Of a DNA stretch of 47,916 nucleotides, positions 24,456 through 31,475 are shown piece after piece. The stretch is from CAYIHX01 sp964363305 (lineage in GTDB: Bacteria > Bdellovibrionota > UBA1018), in the NCBI GenBank assembly GCA_964363305.1, contig CAYIHX010000030.1:1-47916 (forward strand). The letters are read 5' to 3'. Position numbers and translations under genes: made by a program. Positions within the stretch are counted from its first letter, which is position 1; the number at the start of each line of letters is the position of its first letter. The notes under the pieces are model-generated. The model searched no databases. It saw only the letters and a program-made list of their open reading frames with translations, and was not told the DNA's origin.

Positions 24456-24775
24456 AACGTACCTACTTCATGGTATTTGTATTGCTGATCGCGAATTCAG
24501 CTTTAGCTGTCGATCAAGCCCCAGTTCTTGAGATCAAGCTCAATGATTCGGTGAGCGAGGGCGTCGCAAACTCAGGACGCCTTGATTCGGCTGAAGCCGA
24601 AACCCAGGCCGCATCAAGCAAAGCCCATTCCCAAGAATCGCTCCTGTGACCCAAATTAAGCTTCGATGCGACGCTGCGTTAGGTCACGGCAGTACCAACG
24701 CTTCCTATTCCCGGTAGTTCGGTACCTTTCGGGGATAATGAATCCTATTCTATCGGACCGGTGCTTCGATCTAAG
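24452..24775 (+). pseudogene. Decayed TolC-family outer-membrane efflux protein
   Basis: Starts with ATGA overlap of the TetR gene. The signal peptide is intact (RTYFMVFVLLIANSALA), then the TolC start pattern IKLNDSVSEGVANSGRLDSA and an E-A-E helix. The frame then has stops at 24647 (TGA), 24680 (TAG) and 24776 (TAA), yet the sequence between them still reads like TolC strands in the same frame (KLSFDATL, VPTLPIPGSS, FGDNESYSIGPVL). About 100 codons of an original ~450 remain. From 24777 to 24991 I see no gene except promoter-like, AT-rich sequence. Confidence 0.7.
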
Positions 24776-24967
24776 TAACCCAGCAAGTGCTTATTGGTAA
24801 ATGGGAAGGACAGTTCGGGCAGTTGTTGCCAACAAAGGACGGCCGCCGCAGCTATACTGAAGCGTGTTATCGCACCCCGGTTAGTGATTTTAAAATATAT
24901 TTCAATCATATCAGCCACTTGTCGGTGACCTCATGGTATTTGCATATGAAAAAAAATAGTGATATTA

Positions 24968-24979
24968 TTTCACGTGAAA
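24968..24979. promoter_or_regulatory. 12-bp perfect palindrome upstream of the Xre antitoxin gene
   Basis: TTTCACGTGAAA is its own reverse complement and ends 12 bases before the antitoxin start codon at 24992. Xre/ParS-type antitoxins often bind a palindrome at their own promoter, so this is a candidate autoregulation site. Confidence 0.45.
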
Positions 24980-24991
24980 GATTGGTGAAAA

Positions 24992-25375
24992 ATGGCTCCG
25001 AAAACTGAAGTTAAGGAAAGGCCCAATCAAAAAGAAGCGGTTCTGACAAAGGCCACTCTCCGTTCTGCTGATCTGCTTGGAGTCAAGCGAAAGGACCTCT
25101 CTGAGATTATCGGCATTAGCGAGGCGACAATATCGCGTATGTACAAAGGAGAGTCTGTCGTTTCTTTGGGTACCAAAGAGGGCGAGGCTGCTACGCAGTT
25201 TGTGCGGATCTACAGAAGTCTAGATAGCCTCTTCGGCGGAAAGCCTGCGCTTTGCTCGAAGTGGCTTAAGGCCGCCAACTCTCACCTCGGCGGCGTTCCG
25301 CTCGACCTCACCAAGAACATTCAAGGACTCGTCGATGTTGCAAGATATCTGGACGCGATGCGAGCCAAAGTTTAA
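24992..25375 (+). CDS. Xre/ParS-type antitoxin of a RES toxin-antitoxin pair
   Basis: 127 residues. A helix-turn-helix is seen at about residues 28-60 (LLGVKRKDLSEIIGISEATI, ISRMYKGE). The C-terminal part resembles the DUF2384 (MbcA/ParS/Xre) antitoxin domain, including FVRIYRSLDSLFGGKP, WLKAANSHLGGVPLDL and VARYLDAMRAK, where the usual P-x-x-x-L pattern at the end is visible. The C-terminal tail normally plugs the active site of the RES toxin. The toxin gene overlaps it by 41 bases. Confidence 0.88.
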   Translation: MAPKTEVKERPNQKEAVLTKATLRSADLLGVKRKDLSEIIGISEATISRMYKGESVVSLGTKEGEAATQFVRIYRSLDSLFGGKPALCSKWLKAANSHLGGVPLDLTKNIQGLVDVARYLDAMRAKV

Positions 25376-26108
25376 GTTCACGACTTTCGTCGGGAGTCCC
25401 TGGCGAGTCGTTGAGGGCCAGCATAAGATCGCAACGCGTAAACTCGTCGATAGCGATGAAGAGCAAGGTATCCTCGAAGAGATCATCGAGACCGCCAAAC
25501 CTCCCTCGCCTTACGACCAGGATTGTGGCAAGTATCACTATCTACTCTGGACACCATTTCGGTACCCGCCGCTTAAGAATGGATCACGGCTAGGGACAAA
25601 AGATCGGCGCGGGCTCTGGTATGGTTCGATTGAGATCGAGACAGCTTTTGCCGAGCGGGCCTACTATGCGATTCTCCTGCGTGCAGGATCTGCCGCCGAT
25701 TTCGGAACTTTCGAAACGCCGATCACCGCCTTCACGGTTGAAGTTAAATCGAAGGCTTGCGCCGACCTGACACTGCCGCTGTTCAAAGAGTTTGAGTGTA
25801 AAATATCCTCACCCACCTCCTACGCATCTTCGCAGTCGCTTGGCTCGACTCTTTGCGATCGCGGCGCAGAGGTGATCCGTTTTACGTCCGCGCGATGTCC
25901 AAGCCGAGGGGTGAACCTCGCGATCACAAAGCTAGTTGTTTTCCGGACCAAGGACCCGACAAATTCGACTTCTTGGTTTTGCATTAGCAGCGCCGAAACT
26001 GTCGACTTCAAACCAAATGGTTTTCAGTCCATTACGCCCAAGCGCACGAGTTTCAAGATGGCTGATTTTACGGTCAAAGGACGACTGACCGCGCCGGGGA
26101 TAGAATGA
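25335..26108 (+). CDS. RES-domain toxin
   Basis: 257 residues, a little long for the family. The RES core is in RYPPLKNGSRLGTKDRRGLW, then YGSIEIETAFAERAYY: the conserved Arg (GSR), the catalytic-type Glu (AFAE) and later Ser in SARCPSRGVNL. RES toxins act on NAD+ (glycohydrolase/phosphorylase) or ADP-ribosylate, stopping growth. Its start is inside the antitoxin gene, with 41 bases of overlap, common for this type II system. The pair sits between decayed tolC-like and serine recombinase sequences. Confidence 0.87.
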   Translation: MLQDIWTRCEPKFKFTTFVGSPWRVVEGQHKIATRKLVDSDEEQGILEEIIETAKPPSPYDQDCGKYHYLLWTPFRYPPLKNGSRLGTKDRRGLWYGSIEIETAFAERAYYAILLRAGSAADFGTFETPITAFTVEVKSKACADLTLPLFKEFECKISSPTSYASSQSLGSTLCDRGAEVIRFTSARCPSRGVNLAITKLVVFRTKDPTNSTSWFCISSAETVDFKPNGFQSITPKRTSFKMADFTVKGRLTAPGIE

Positions 26109-26120
26109 CGCCGAGGCTGT

Positions 26121-26777
26121 TCATATCGTCAGTTTTTCGCGCCCATGTCCTGATGAGCCAACGAGAGGACGACCGCATTCCTCGCAATAAAAGATACCAG
26201 ACAAGAAAAATGTCCGCGAGGTGGCCGAGGCGAGTCGTTTTCTTTCCCTGGTCAGATTCTCATCGAGGATGCCCTGAACGGTCCTAAATTCCGTCTCATC
26301 TACGATCACCTCCCAAGAGGCCTTCACGACTTGGTAGCGTTCATGAAATCTAAGGGACTTAGCATTGACCTCACGCAGGCCCGCATAGGCTTGAGTCCGT
26401 AGGACATTTGCAATAGTCGATACGGTCCATCGCCCGGCCATGTTGTGGCGTTCTTTTCGATTCGGTCGGGCCTTCGGGCGGATGCCCTCCGCCACCAGAC
26501 GTTTTATGGTTTGGTTCAGCGAGCACTCTTCACGGTAGATCGCAAACAGTCTTCGGACCTGAGCGGCTTCGTCGGCGTTGACGACATACTTGCCCGGATG
26601 GGTAGGGTCTTTATCGTAGCCCAGGACTATTCCGCCGCCATTTCTCAGCCCGCGAAGAGCGCGGGCGTGGAAGTTTATCGCCACGCGCTCGGACGTTTGC
26701 TTGCGCTCGAACTGGGCGAGGTAATCATATTGAAAACCATCATCTCGCCAGCCGGTGTACTCGTAGAAGATGACCGC
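26121..26777 (-). pseudogene. Large serine recombinase remnant
   Basis: The C-terminal part of a large serine recombinase: FQYDYLAQFERKQTSERVAI, then RALRGLRNGGGIVLGYDKDP (Recombinase domain), RWTVSTIANVLRTQAYAGLR, and a zinc-ribbon start (FYCEECGRPLVGSSG). The catalytic N-terminal domain is missing; the frame begins only at 26777, after a TAG, and its upstream end is fused to the ArsI-like gene. The 3' end stops soon after the zinc ribbon, where the RES gene begins. It is a scar left by an integrase and is not functional. Confidence 0.85.
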
Positions 26778-27126
26778 CTAGTCGGTAGGTTTCCCAGGCA
26801 ATACCGGCGGGATCTTGCACCCATGCCTTTTTCGAGTCGGCATAGCAACAAGTAGTCTCACCCTCGCCGTAGCCACCGAGATCCGCCTTCTTAAGCCGCT
26901 CGGTGATTTCCGCTAGCTCCGAGTCTTGATCGACCTGAATTCCGAGATGATCCACTCCAGTTTCCCCGACTCGCGTCGAGATCGCAAAATTGATCCTTGG
27001 ATCTTCAAGCATCCACTTGGCATAGTCTTCTTTGAGCTTCGAGGGCTTCTGACCAAAAAGCGTCGAATAGAATTGGACAGACTTTTCTAGATCTTTCACT
27101 CCGACGTGAATATGAAAGCGTTTCAT
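26740..27126 (-). CDS. ArsI/CadI-like VOC metalloenzyme with altered C-terminus
   Basis: 128 residues, good ribosome binding site (AAAGGAAG). The VOC pattern is that of ArsI/CadI: KRFHIHVGVKDLEKSVQFYS, YAKWMLEDPRINFAISTR, GVDHLGIQVDQDSEL, TTCCYADSKKAWVQDPAGIA. Family members break the C-As bond of organoarsenicals or give Cd/As resistance; histidine H5, H102-type and the TCCYA cysteines are all there. The last residues (about RVHRLAR) come from the recombinase remnant read out of frame, so the native C-terminal end is lost. It lies one base after arsR-like. Activity is doubtful but possible. Confidence 0.82.
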   Translation of the reverse strand: MKRFHIHVGVKDLEKSVQFYSTLFGQKPSKLKEDYAKWMLEDPRINFAISTRVGETGVDHLGIQVDQDSELAEITERLKKADLGGYGEGETTCCYADSKKAWVQDPAGIAWETYRLGGHLLRVHRLAR

Positions 27127-27127
27127 A

Positions 27128-27460
27128 CTAGCACTTCCTTTCGTTACAGTTTTTGGCCTTGGTTTTTCTTTTGCTCTCTCTCGTGCAGCAGTTTGCCTGT
27201 AAATAGCCGATCAGGTCTTCGATCAGATCCGTATTAGCGAAGTAGGTGATGGAGCGGCCATCCTTCTTGGATGTGACCAGTCCCGCCTTACTCATATGAG
27301 AAAGATGAAATGAAAGGGTATTCGCAGGTATCGCTAGTTCCTCTGCAATCTTTGTCGGCACCGTTCCGTCCCTGCCGTATTCAAGCAGGAGCCTGAACAC
27401 TTTGAGCCGCGTTTCTTGGGATAGTGAGGAGAAAGCCTCCGTGGCCTCATTCATTTCCAT
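27128..27460 (-). CDS. ArsR-family metalloregulator
   Basis: 110 residues. Winged-helix ArsR/SmtB fold: EAFSSLSQETRLKVFRLLLE, then PTKIAEELAIPANTLSFHLS and HMSKAGLVTSKKDGRSITYF. A C-terminal CC pair (NCCTRE) and a final Cys (ERKC) are probable As(III)/metal ligands. It is one base upstream of the ArsI/CadI-like gene, as usual in ars clusters, and would repress that gene. A TAG-TGGAA-like AT-rich stretch at 27465-27485 might hold its promoter. No other ars gene remains. Confidence 0.92.
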   Translation of the reverse strand: MEMNEATEAFSSLSQETRLKVFRLLLEYGRDGTVPTKIAEELAIPANTLSFHLSHMSKAGLVTSKKDGRSITYFANTDLIEDLIGYLQANCCTRESKRKTKAKNCNERKC

Positions 27461-27581
27461 ATTTCCAGAATAGTGGAACTATAGAAGCAAGTCAAGTCGG
27501 ATTTGTTTTCAAGCAAGATCAAGACCCTAAATGCCTTGCGAGCAAGCTGGCGCTTTTGCCCGTCCGCTCCCACCTGTCGAC

Positions 27582-27755
27582 AAGCACTGGGACGGAATCG
27601 CGGCGTACTGCGAGGCGGAGAACAAGATCGCCTTAGGATTCGTCGAGGGACTGAACAATAAGATTCGGCTCATCCAGCGACGCGCCTACGGCCTACGCGA
27701 CGAGGAGTACCTCCGGCTGAAGGTCTCACGTGCATGCGGCCGGAGCTCTGAAACC
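27582..27755 (+). pseudogene. ISL3-family transposase remnant
   Basis: The reading frame at these positions encodes the C-terminal end of an ISL3-type transposase, shown by GIAAYCEAENKIALGFVEGL and NNKIRLIQRRAYGLRDEEYL. This pattern (NNKIR...RRAYG.RDEEYL) is typical of the DDE_Tnp_ISL3 tail. Only about 60 residues are left, and I see no terminal inverted repeats, so it is a scrap. It marks an old insertion between the arsR-like and TauE-like genes. Confidence 0.75.
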
Positions 27756-27847
27756 GTGGAAATCACCCACTCGAAAACCCGATGAGCCGGATTTATTAGG
27801 ATGCAGGTAATTTGAGAGGAAACCGGCTTGCTAAGAAGGCCGTTTCG

Positions 27848-28639
27848 TCAAATAAGGCCAGCGACAAGAGCGAGGGCCAGAACAAGAAGCAAGACGCCCA
27901 CAATTTTCTGAACGGTTCCGAGCGTCGTTTTCTTGAGGAGCTGTGTTCCGACGATTGATCCTGTAAGCGCGGCAAACGTCCCCGCAATGACAAGCCCAAA
28001 TGCACCTTGCTCCTTGAGATTCGAGATGTGCTGACCAAAGATTACAAATCCATAAACGGTGATTCGGGTCACGTCCACGATGATCGCGGACAGTACCGTT
28101 GTTCCAACGAACTGCTCTTTGGTCAGACCAACTCTAATGAGAAACATGCTCCGAAGGGCACCTTGAAGCCCGGAGAGCCCGCCAAAAAAACCAGATAACA
28201 GGCCTCCAAGCGGAATGTATTTGGGATGGAGACTGACCTTTTGAAACCATGGAATGAGTTCAAAGAGGGAAAAGACCCCGATCAACAGCCCAACGGTCAG
28301 TTTGATGGGTTCTATTTGGAAACTATGCCCGAAGAGAGTGTAGCTGGTGATCGGTGGAATATTTCCAAGACGGGACAAAAGCCACGCCCCCAGTGCCGCC
28401 GACAGGACGGCAGGGATGGTAAACCTGATAGTGGTTTTGGGATCGGCATTTCGACCCACAAGAAAGGCCTTGAAGACGTTATTGGCCAAATGAACGATGG
28501 CCGTCGCCCCAACCGCAACCTGAATTGGAAAGAAGAGCGAAAACGCTGGAAGGAGAAGCGTACCGAGGCCAAACCCAGAAAAAAGGGTCAACGCCGATAC
28601 GAGTAAACTTATAGTGCAGATAATAATATAGCTGACCAC
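27848..28639 (-). CDS. TauE/SafE-family membrane permease
   Basis: 263 residues, about eight membrane helices, start GTG at 28639. The TauE/SafE pattern is seen twice: FSGFGLGTLLLPAFSLFFPI in the first half and GGLLSGFFGGLSGLQGALRS in the second, the two Pfam repeats. Such proteins export sulfite, organosulfonates or similar anions. With arsR and arsI-like genes near by, and ISL3 and recombinase scraps on either side, it looks like cargo of the same island. Its substrate cannot be told from sequence alone. Confidence 0.88.
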   Translation of the reverse strand: MVSYIIICTISLLVSALTLFSGFGLGTLLLPAFSLFFPIQVAVGATAIVHLANNVFKAFLVGRNADPKTTIRFTIPAVLSAALGAWLLSRLGNIPPITSYTLFGHSFQIEPIKLTVGLLIGVFSLFELIPWFQKVSLHPKYIPLGGLLSGFFGGLSGLQGALRSMFLIRVGLTKEQFVGTTVLSAIIVDVTRITVYGFVIFGQHISNLKEQGAFGLVIAGTFAALTGSIVGTQLLKKTTLGTVQKIVGVLLLVLALALVAGLI

Positions 28640-28708
28640 AGCTATAGCTTATCTACTCGTCTTGCTTCCATCCATCGTATGGATGTTGAGGGCCTTTACT
28701 TCGACACT

Positions 28709-28767
28709 GGAAGCAGAAACGGCTTGCCCCAATTCGTGGATTACGAATCTTTGATGAGCAGAAGCCG
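28709..28767 (-). pseudogene. Decayed second copy of the 56-residue recombinase-partner ORF
   Basis: 59 bases match 21445-21503 in 47 positions (about 80 percent), same strand. The peptide read here, LLIKDS*STNWGKPFLLPVSK, lines up with HLIKDSQASKWGKPFLLPVSR, with one codon changed to TAA. The upstream half cannot be followed in any frame. It lies in the gene-poor stretch 28640-29060 and marks a second, dead insertion of the same module. Confidence 0.72.
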
Positions 28768-28881
28768 CCCCATCGAAACCGACGCTCATTTTCAGGTCTT
28801 TGCGTTGACATTGAAGCTCTTGCCGACCCCTGGAATTGTATAATTCCTAGGCAGGTCAGTTTACAGGCCTGATGAGTCATT

Positions 28882-29022
28882 GTGCCCTATGACGATCCCA
28901 ACATTGCCCCGATCAATTCCTTCGAGGGCCCTCTGCCGTGCTGGCCTCTGGCTCGTGCTTTGCAGTCTTACGCTCAAGAGCGGGTACTTAATCCGCGTCG
29001 GAAGGCACGGACAGAGGAATGA
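28882..29022 (+). other. Possible 46-codon ORF or gene fragment in the gap before the ferritin-like gene
   Basis: In the gap 28640-29060, the only open stretch besides the decayed module is GTG 28882 to TGA 29020-29022. Its peptide (PYDDPNIAPINSFEGPLPCW to the end) looks protein-like rather than random, but I recognise no family and see no ribosome binding site. It may be the tail of a gene cut off by an insertion. The rest of the gap shows nothing more. Confidence 0.25.
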
Positions 29023-29060
29023 GGCCTTCCGTTTCACCACAAACCACGGGAGAAAAATGT

Positions 29061-29633
29061 ATGAGAACGACAAGCATTTCAACAGACCGCCCACTGCTCG
29101 CGGATGTCCAAACCCTGCGCCAGCATGCGCGGAAACACCTCGAAAATGGTGCGATCACGGCTGACTATGCAGCCGATCGCGAGGTCGTGCTCGGTATGCT
29201 CAACGGAGCGCTAGCCACTGAGCTGGTCTGTGCTCTGCGTTACAAGCGCCATCATTTCATGGCGACGGGGATTCACGCAGCACCGGTGGCGGCTGAGTTT
29301 CTCGAGCACGCGAATGAGGAGATGGCGCATGCTGACCTCATCGCTGCGCGCATTGTTCAGCTGCGAGGTCAGCCGGACTTTTCTCCCGACGGCCTTTCCG
29401 CACGGAGCCATGCGGAGTACGTGGAGAGCGGCACCCTCCGCGAGATGATCAAAGAGAATTTGATCGCGGAGCGGATCGCGATTGAGAGCTATCGTGAAAT
29501 GATCGGATATCTGGGAGAACGGGATGTGACCACTCGACGCATGCTTGAAGGTATCCTCGCAAGCGAGGAGGAGCATGCCGACGATTTGGCGTCCATGCTC
29601 GACGGGGCGGATTTGAAATCGATTCGAGACTAA
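29061..29633 (+). CDS. Ferritin-like (bacterioferritin-type) protein
   Basis: 190 residues from the ATG at 29061, with GGGAGA seven bases before it. A four-helix ferritin-like fold is suggested by the diiron pattern: Glu in NGALATELVCALRY, EEMAHADLIAARI (E-x-x-H), Glu in NLIAERIAIESYREM and EEEHADDLASML (E-x-x-H). The N-terminal tail of about 40 residues is extra. The family stores iron or detoxifies peroxide. It is near a metal-resistance patch but is downstream of decayed DNA, so I treat it as the first ordinary gene on the far side. Confidence 0.87.
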   Translation: MRTTSISTDRPLLADVQTLRQHARKHLENGAITADYAADREVVLGMLNGALATELVCALRYKRHHFMATGIHAAPVAAEFLEHANEEMAHADLIAARIVQLRGQPDFSPDGLSARSHAEYVESGTLREMIKENLIAERIAIESYREMIGYLGERDVTTRRMLEGILASEEEHADDLASMLDGADLKSIRD

Positions 29634-29689
29634 GGATGCCCTTATGACGGCTTTGCCGGTTCTGGTTTATCGCCTCCAAGCGATCAAAT

Positions 29690-29741
29690 CCGAAGAACTC
29701 GGATTCGCGGCTCGCAGCGTCCGCGAATCCGAGTTCTTCGG
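29690..29741. terminator. Perfect 21-bp hairpin between the convergent ferritin-like and HAD genes
   Basis: Arms 29690-29710 and 29721-29741 are exact reverse complements (starting CCGAAGAACTCGGATTCGCG), with a 10-base loop. It sits in the 130-base convergent gap (29634-29763), where a bidirectional terminator is expected. There is no strong T run on either side, so factor-dependent termination or RNA-end protection is possible. Confidence 0.7.
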
Positions 29742-29763
29742 GAAAGTTTCCCTGGACGAGCCT

Positions 29764-30906
29764 TCAATTCCCATCCTTCTGCGGCGCAATTCCGAATCTC
29801 GAACAGTCGTGCCCTTCAGTCTTCCGAGACTTAGGTTCAGTGAACATCGGATTGACGATCCATTTGCCATCCCGATTCTCGTACGCATGGCACATCAGCT
29901 CCGGCTTGCTGCGATTGATCGCGAGGCGAAGAGCTTGCGCATCCCGGAGAAAGAAAATGTCGGTATCCGAATCTCCTGCGGCAAACACCGTCGGGCTCGG
30001 CTGATTCATCATCTTTTCTGGATTCTTCTCGCCAAAAATCACCTTGTTGATCCAGCACCGCTTGCCTTGCCTGTAGTTGATCAGTGACTGATTGCCCGAA
30101 GGATGAATACCACACCCCTCGAAAGCGGCAGTCTGCCGTTTGGCGCTATCCAATGACGCCCGCCCGCCGATCACGTGATCGGCCGCGATGCCGACTCGCC
30201 GAGCAAAGACCTCGACCACCGGCTGAGCGGACGCAGACGAAATCCAAACCTCGAAGCCCGCCCCTTGGAGTTCTGAAATCAGATTCTTCATCGGCTCATA
30301 GATCCGGATCGAAGCGCCATAACTCTTCGATCCGATTTTTTGGGTCGCATGGAGAGGCCGCGCAAGATTGAGCCGAATCACCTCTTCTCCGAACTTCGCG
30401 ATTTCACCAGGCGTATATCCCGCCATCAATTGGACCCCCCAGGCATAAGCAGGTTCGATCGTATCCAAATTCTGCGTTCCACTCCAAGCCGGGACACCCG
30501 AGCCCGCCACCCGCCCTTCCGTGTAAATCGCGAGGATCGCATCAGCACACTCAGGATGATGACTCGTCGGAAGCGAGTCGGGCAGTTTGCCGCATTGAAG
30601 ACGCAAATGCTCGACAGCGGCGGGGGTGAGAAATGCGCTCGTCCGGCTCCAATCCGTGGGTTTTCGAACCTTGTCGTTCGCGAGCATCCAAAACAACGTC
30701 GCGTCTCCCACATCGTTCTTGATAACCGTGTTATCCCAATCGAACACCGCGACCGGCTTCGCTTTCGGACTATACTGAGCGCCGACCCTGCCGTGCAGGC
30801 CGATCATGGCTCTGATTTTTTCATGATTGTCGCCGTGCCAGCCATCGGCAGCCGAAGCCTGACTCGCCATCAAAAGCACGAGATGAAAGATGATCGTTAG
30901 TTTCAT
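29764..30906 (-). CDS. Exported HAD phosphatase, phosphorylcholine-phosphatase-like
   Basis: 380 residues. Signal peptide (KLTIIFHLVLLMASQASAAD). HAD motif I is VAVFDWDNTVIKND near residue 53 (DxDxT), motif II is WISSASAQPVVE near residue 222 and motif IV is FAAGDSDTDIFFL near residue 310. The insertion between motif I and II is large (about 170 residues), as in the secreted phosphorylcholine phosphatase (PchP) branch. So it is a periplasmic phosphomonoesterase; choline phosphate is inferred. A perfect 21-bp hairpin follows its stop codon. Confidence 0.82.
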   Translation of the reverse strand: MKLTIIFHLVLLMASQASAADGWHGDNHEKIRAMIGLHGRVGAQYSPKAKPVAVFDWDNTVIKNDVGDATLFWMLANDKVRKPTDWSRTSAFLTPAAVEHLRLQCGKLPDSLPTSHHPECADAILAIYTEGRVAGSGVPAWSGTQNLDTIEPAYAWGVQLMAGYTPGEIAKFGEEVIRLNLARPLHATQKIGSKSYGASIRIYEPMKNLISELQGAGFEVWISSASAQPVVEVFARRVGIAADHVIGGRASLDSAKRQTAAFEGCGIHPSGNQSLINYRQGKRCWINKVIFGEKNPEKMMNQPSPTVFAAGDSDTDIFFLRDAQALRLAINRSKPELMCHAYENRDGKWIVNPMFTEPKSRKTEGHDCSRFGIAPQKDGN

Positions 30907-30950
30907 GAGGCGAATTTACACAGGATCGTAGGCCCACGATACCCCCTGAG

Positions 30951-30975
30951 TTCCCTTAGCTGCTGGCTAAGGGAA
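30951..30975. promoter_or_regulatory. 10-bp perfect stem-loop in the divergent gap 30907-31055
   Basis: TTCCCTTAGC (30951-30960) pairs exactly with GCTAAGGGAA (30966-30975) around a 5-base loop (TGCTG). It lies 45-70 bases upstream of the HAD start and about 80 bases before the next rightward gene. It may be an operator or a leader structure. Confidence 0.4.
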
Positions 30976-31055
30976 ACCCTCACGACGTGCACGAAAGACT
31001 TTGATTTGGTGCGCCAATTTTGACAGGTTGCCGATCACGAAAGGAACTGGCCAAT

Positions 31056-31460
31056 ATGAAAAAGCGAACAAATACCGGGAAAAATGCAACCTTATTTGCA
31101 TTCACCGCGCTTCTCAGCTTAGCGATACCGTCCCTTGCCTACGCGATTGGAGATTTTTTGGGCGGCTCAGCCACAAGGATCTGGACCGACACCTGGAACG
31201 ATGGGACTGAAGCCAGGGTAGCCATTACCGGCGACTCGGCGAAGGCGGTCTATGAAATGCTTAAAAGTGATGGCTTGCAGGAGGAATCGTGGCGCCCTGG
31301 ATTACTGGTGGTCAATGGCGAACAAGTGGCCTGCTCGGCGAAGGGACGAGGTCCACGGAAACAATACGCCTGTAACCTCGTCATTGACCCGAACGGTTCG
31401 GTACGAAGTCCGCACCGCCCTGGCCTGCGTCCTGGCCCAGGAGCTACGATCCGCAATTGA
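31056..31460 (+). CDS. Small exported protein of unknown function, upstream of TIGR02147 gene
   Basis: 134 residues from ATG 31056. Signal peptide with positive start (MKKRTNTGKN) and hydrophobic core ending AIPSLAYA at about residue 30. Mature part: an unknown domain (RIWTDTWNDGTEARVAITGD, AVYEMLKSDGLQEESW) and a Pro/Gly/Arg-rich tail. Two cysteines (VACSAKG and YACNLV) could pair. Only 15 bases separate it from the TIGR02147 gene; in Bdellovibrio-like bacteria small secreted proteins often sit next to such genes, so they may be co-regulated. Confidence 0.65.
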   Translation: MKKRTNTGKNATLFAFTALLSLAIPSLAYAIGDFLGGSATRIWTDTWNDGTEARVAITGDSAKAVYEMLKSDGLQEESWRPGLLVVNGEQVACSAKGRGPRKQYACNLVIDPNGSVRSPHRPGLRPGPGATIRN

Positions 31461-31475
31461 GGCCCCCAGAAAGTC

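Noticed and set aside
26105..26287. Short frame after the RES toxin
   Set aside because: It lies opposite the recombinase remnant and has no recognisable features.
28880..29164. Open frame overlapping the start of the ferritin-like gene
   Set aside because: The ferritin-like frame has a ribosome binding site and diiron motifs; the overlapping frame has none.
29644..30087. Open frame covering the 21-bp hairpin
   Set aside because: Overlaps the HAD phosphatase on the other strand and has no domain; the palindromic DNA keeps it open by chance.
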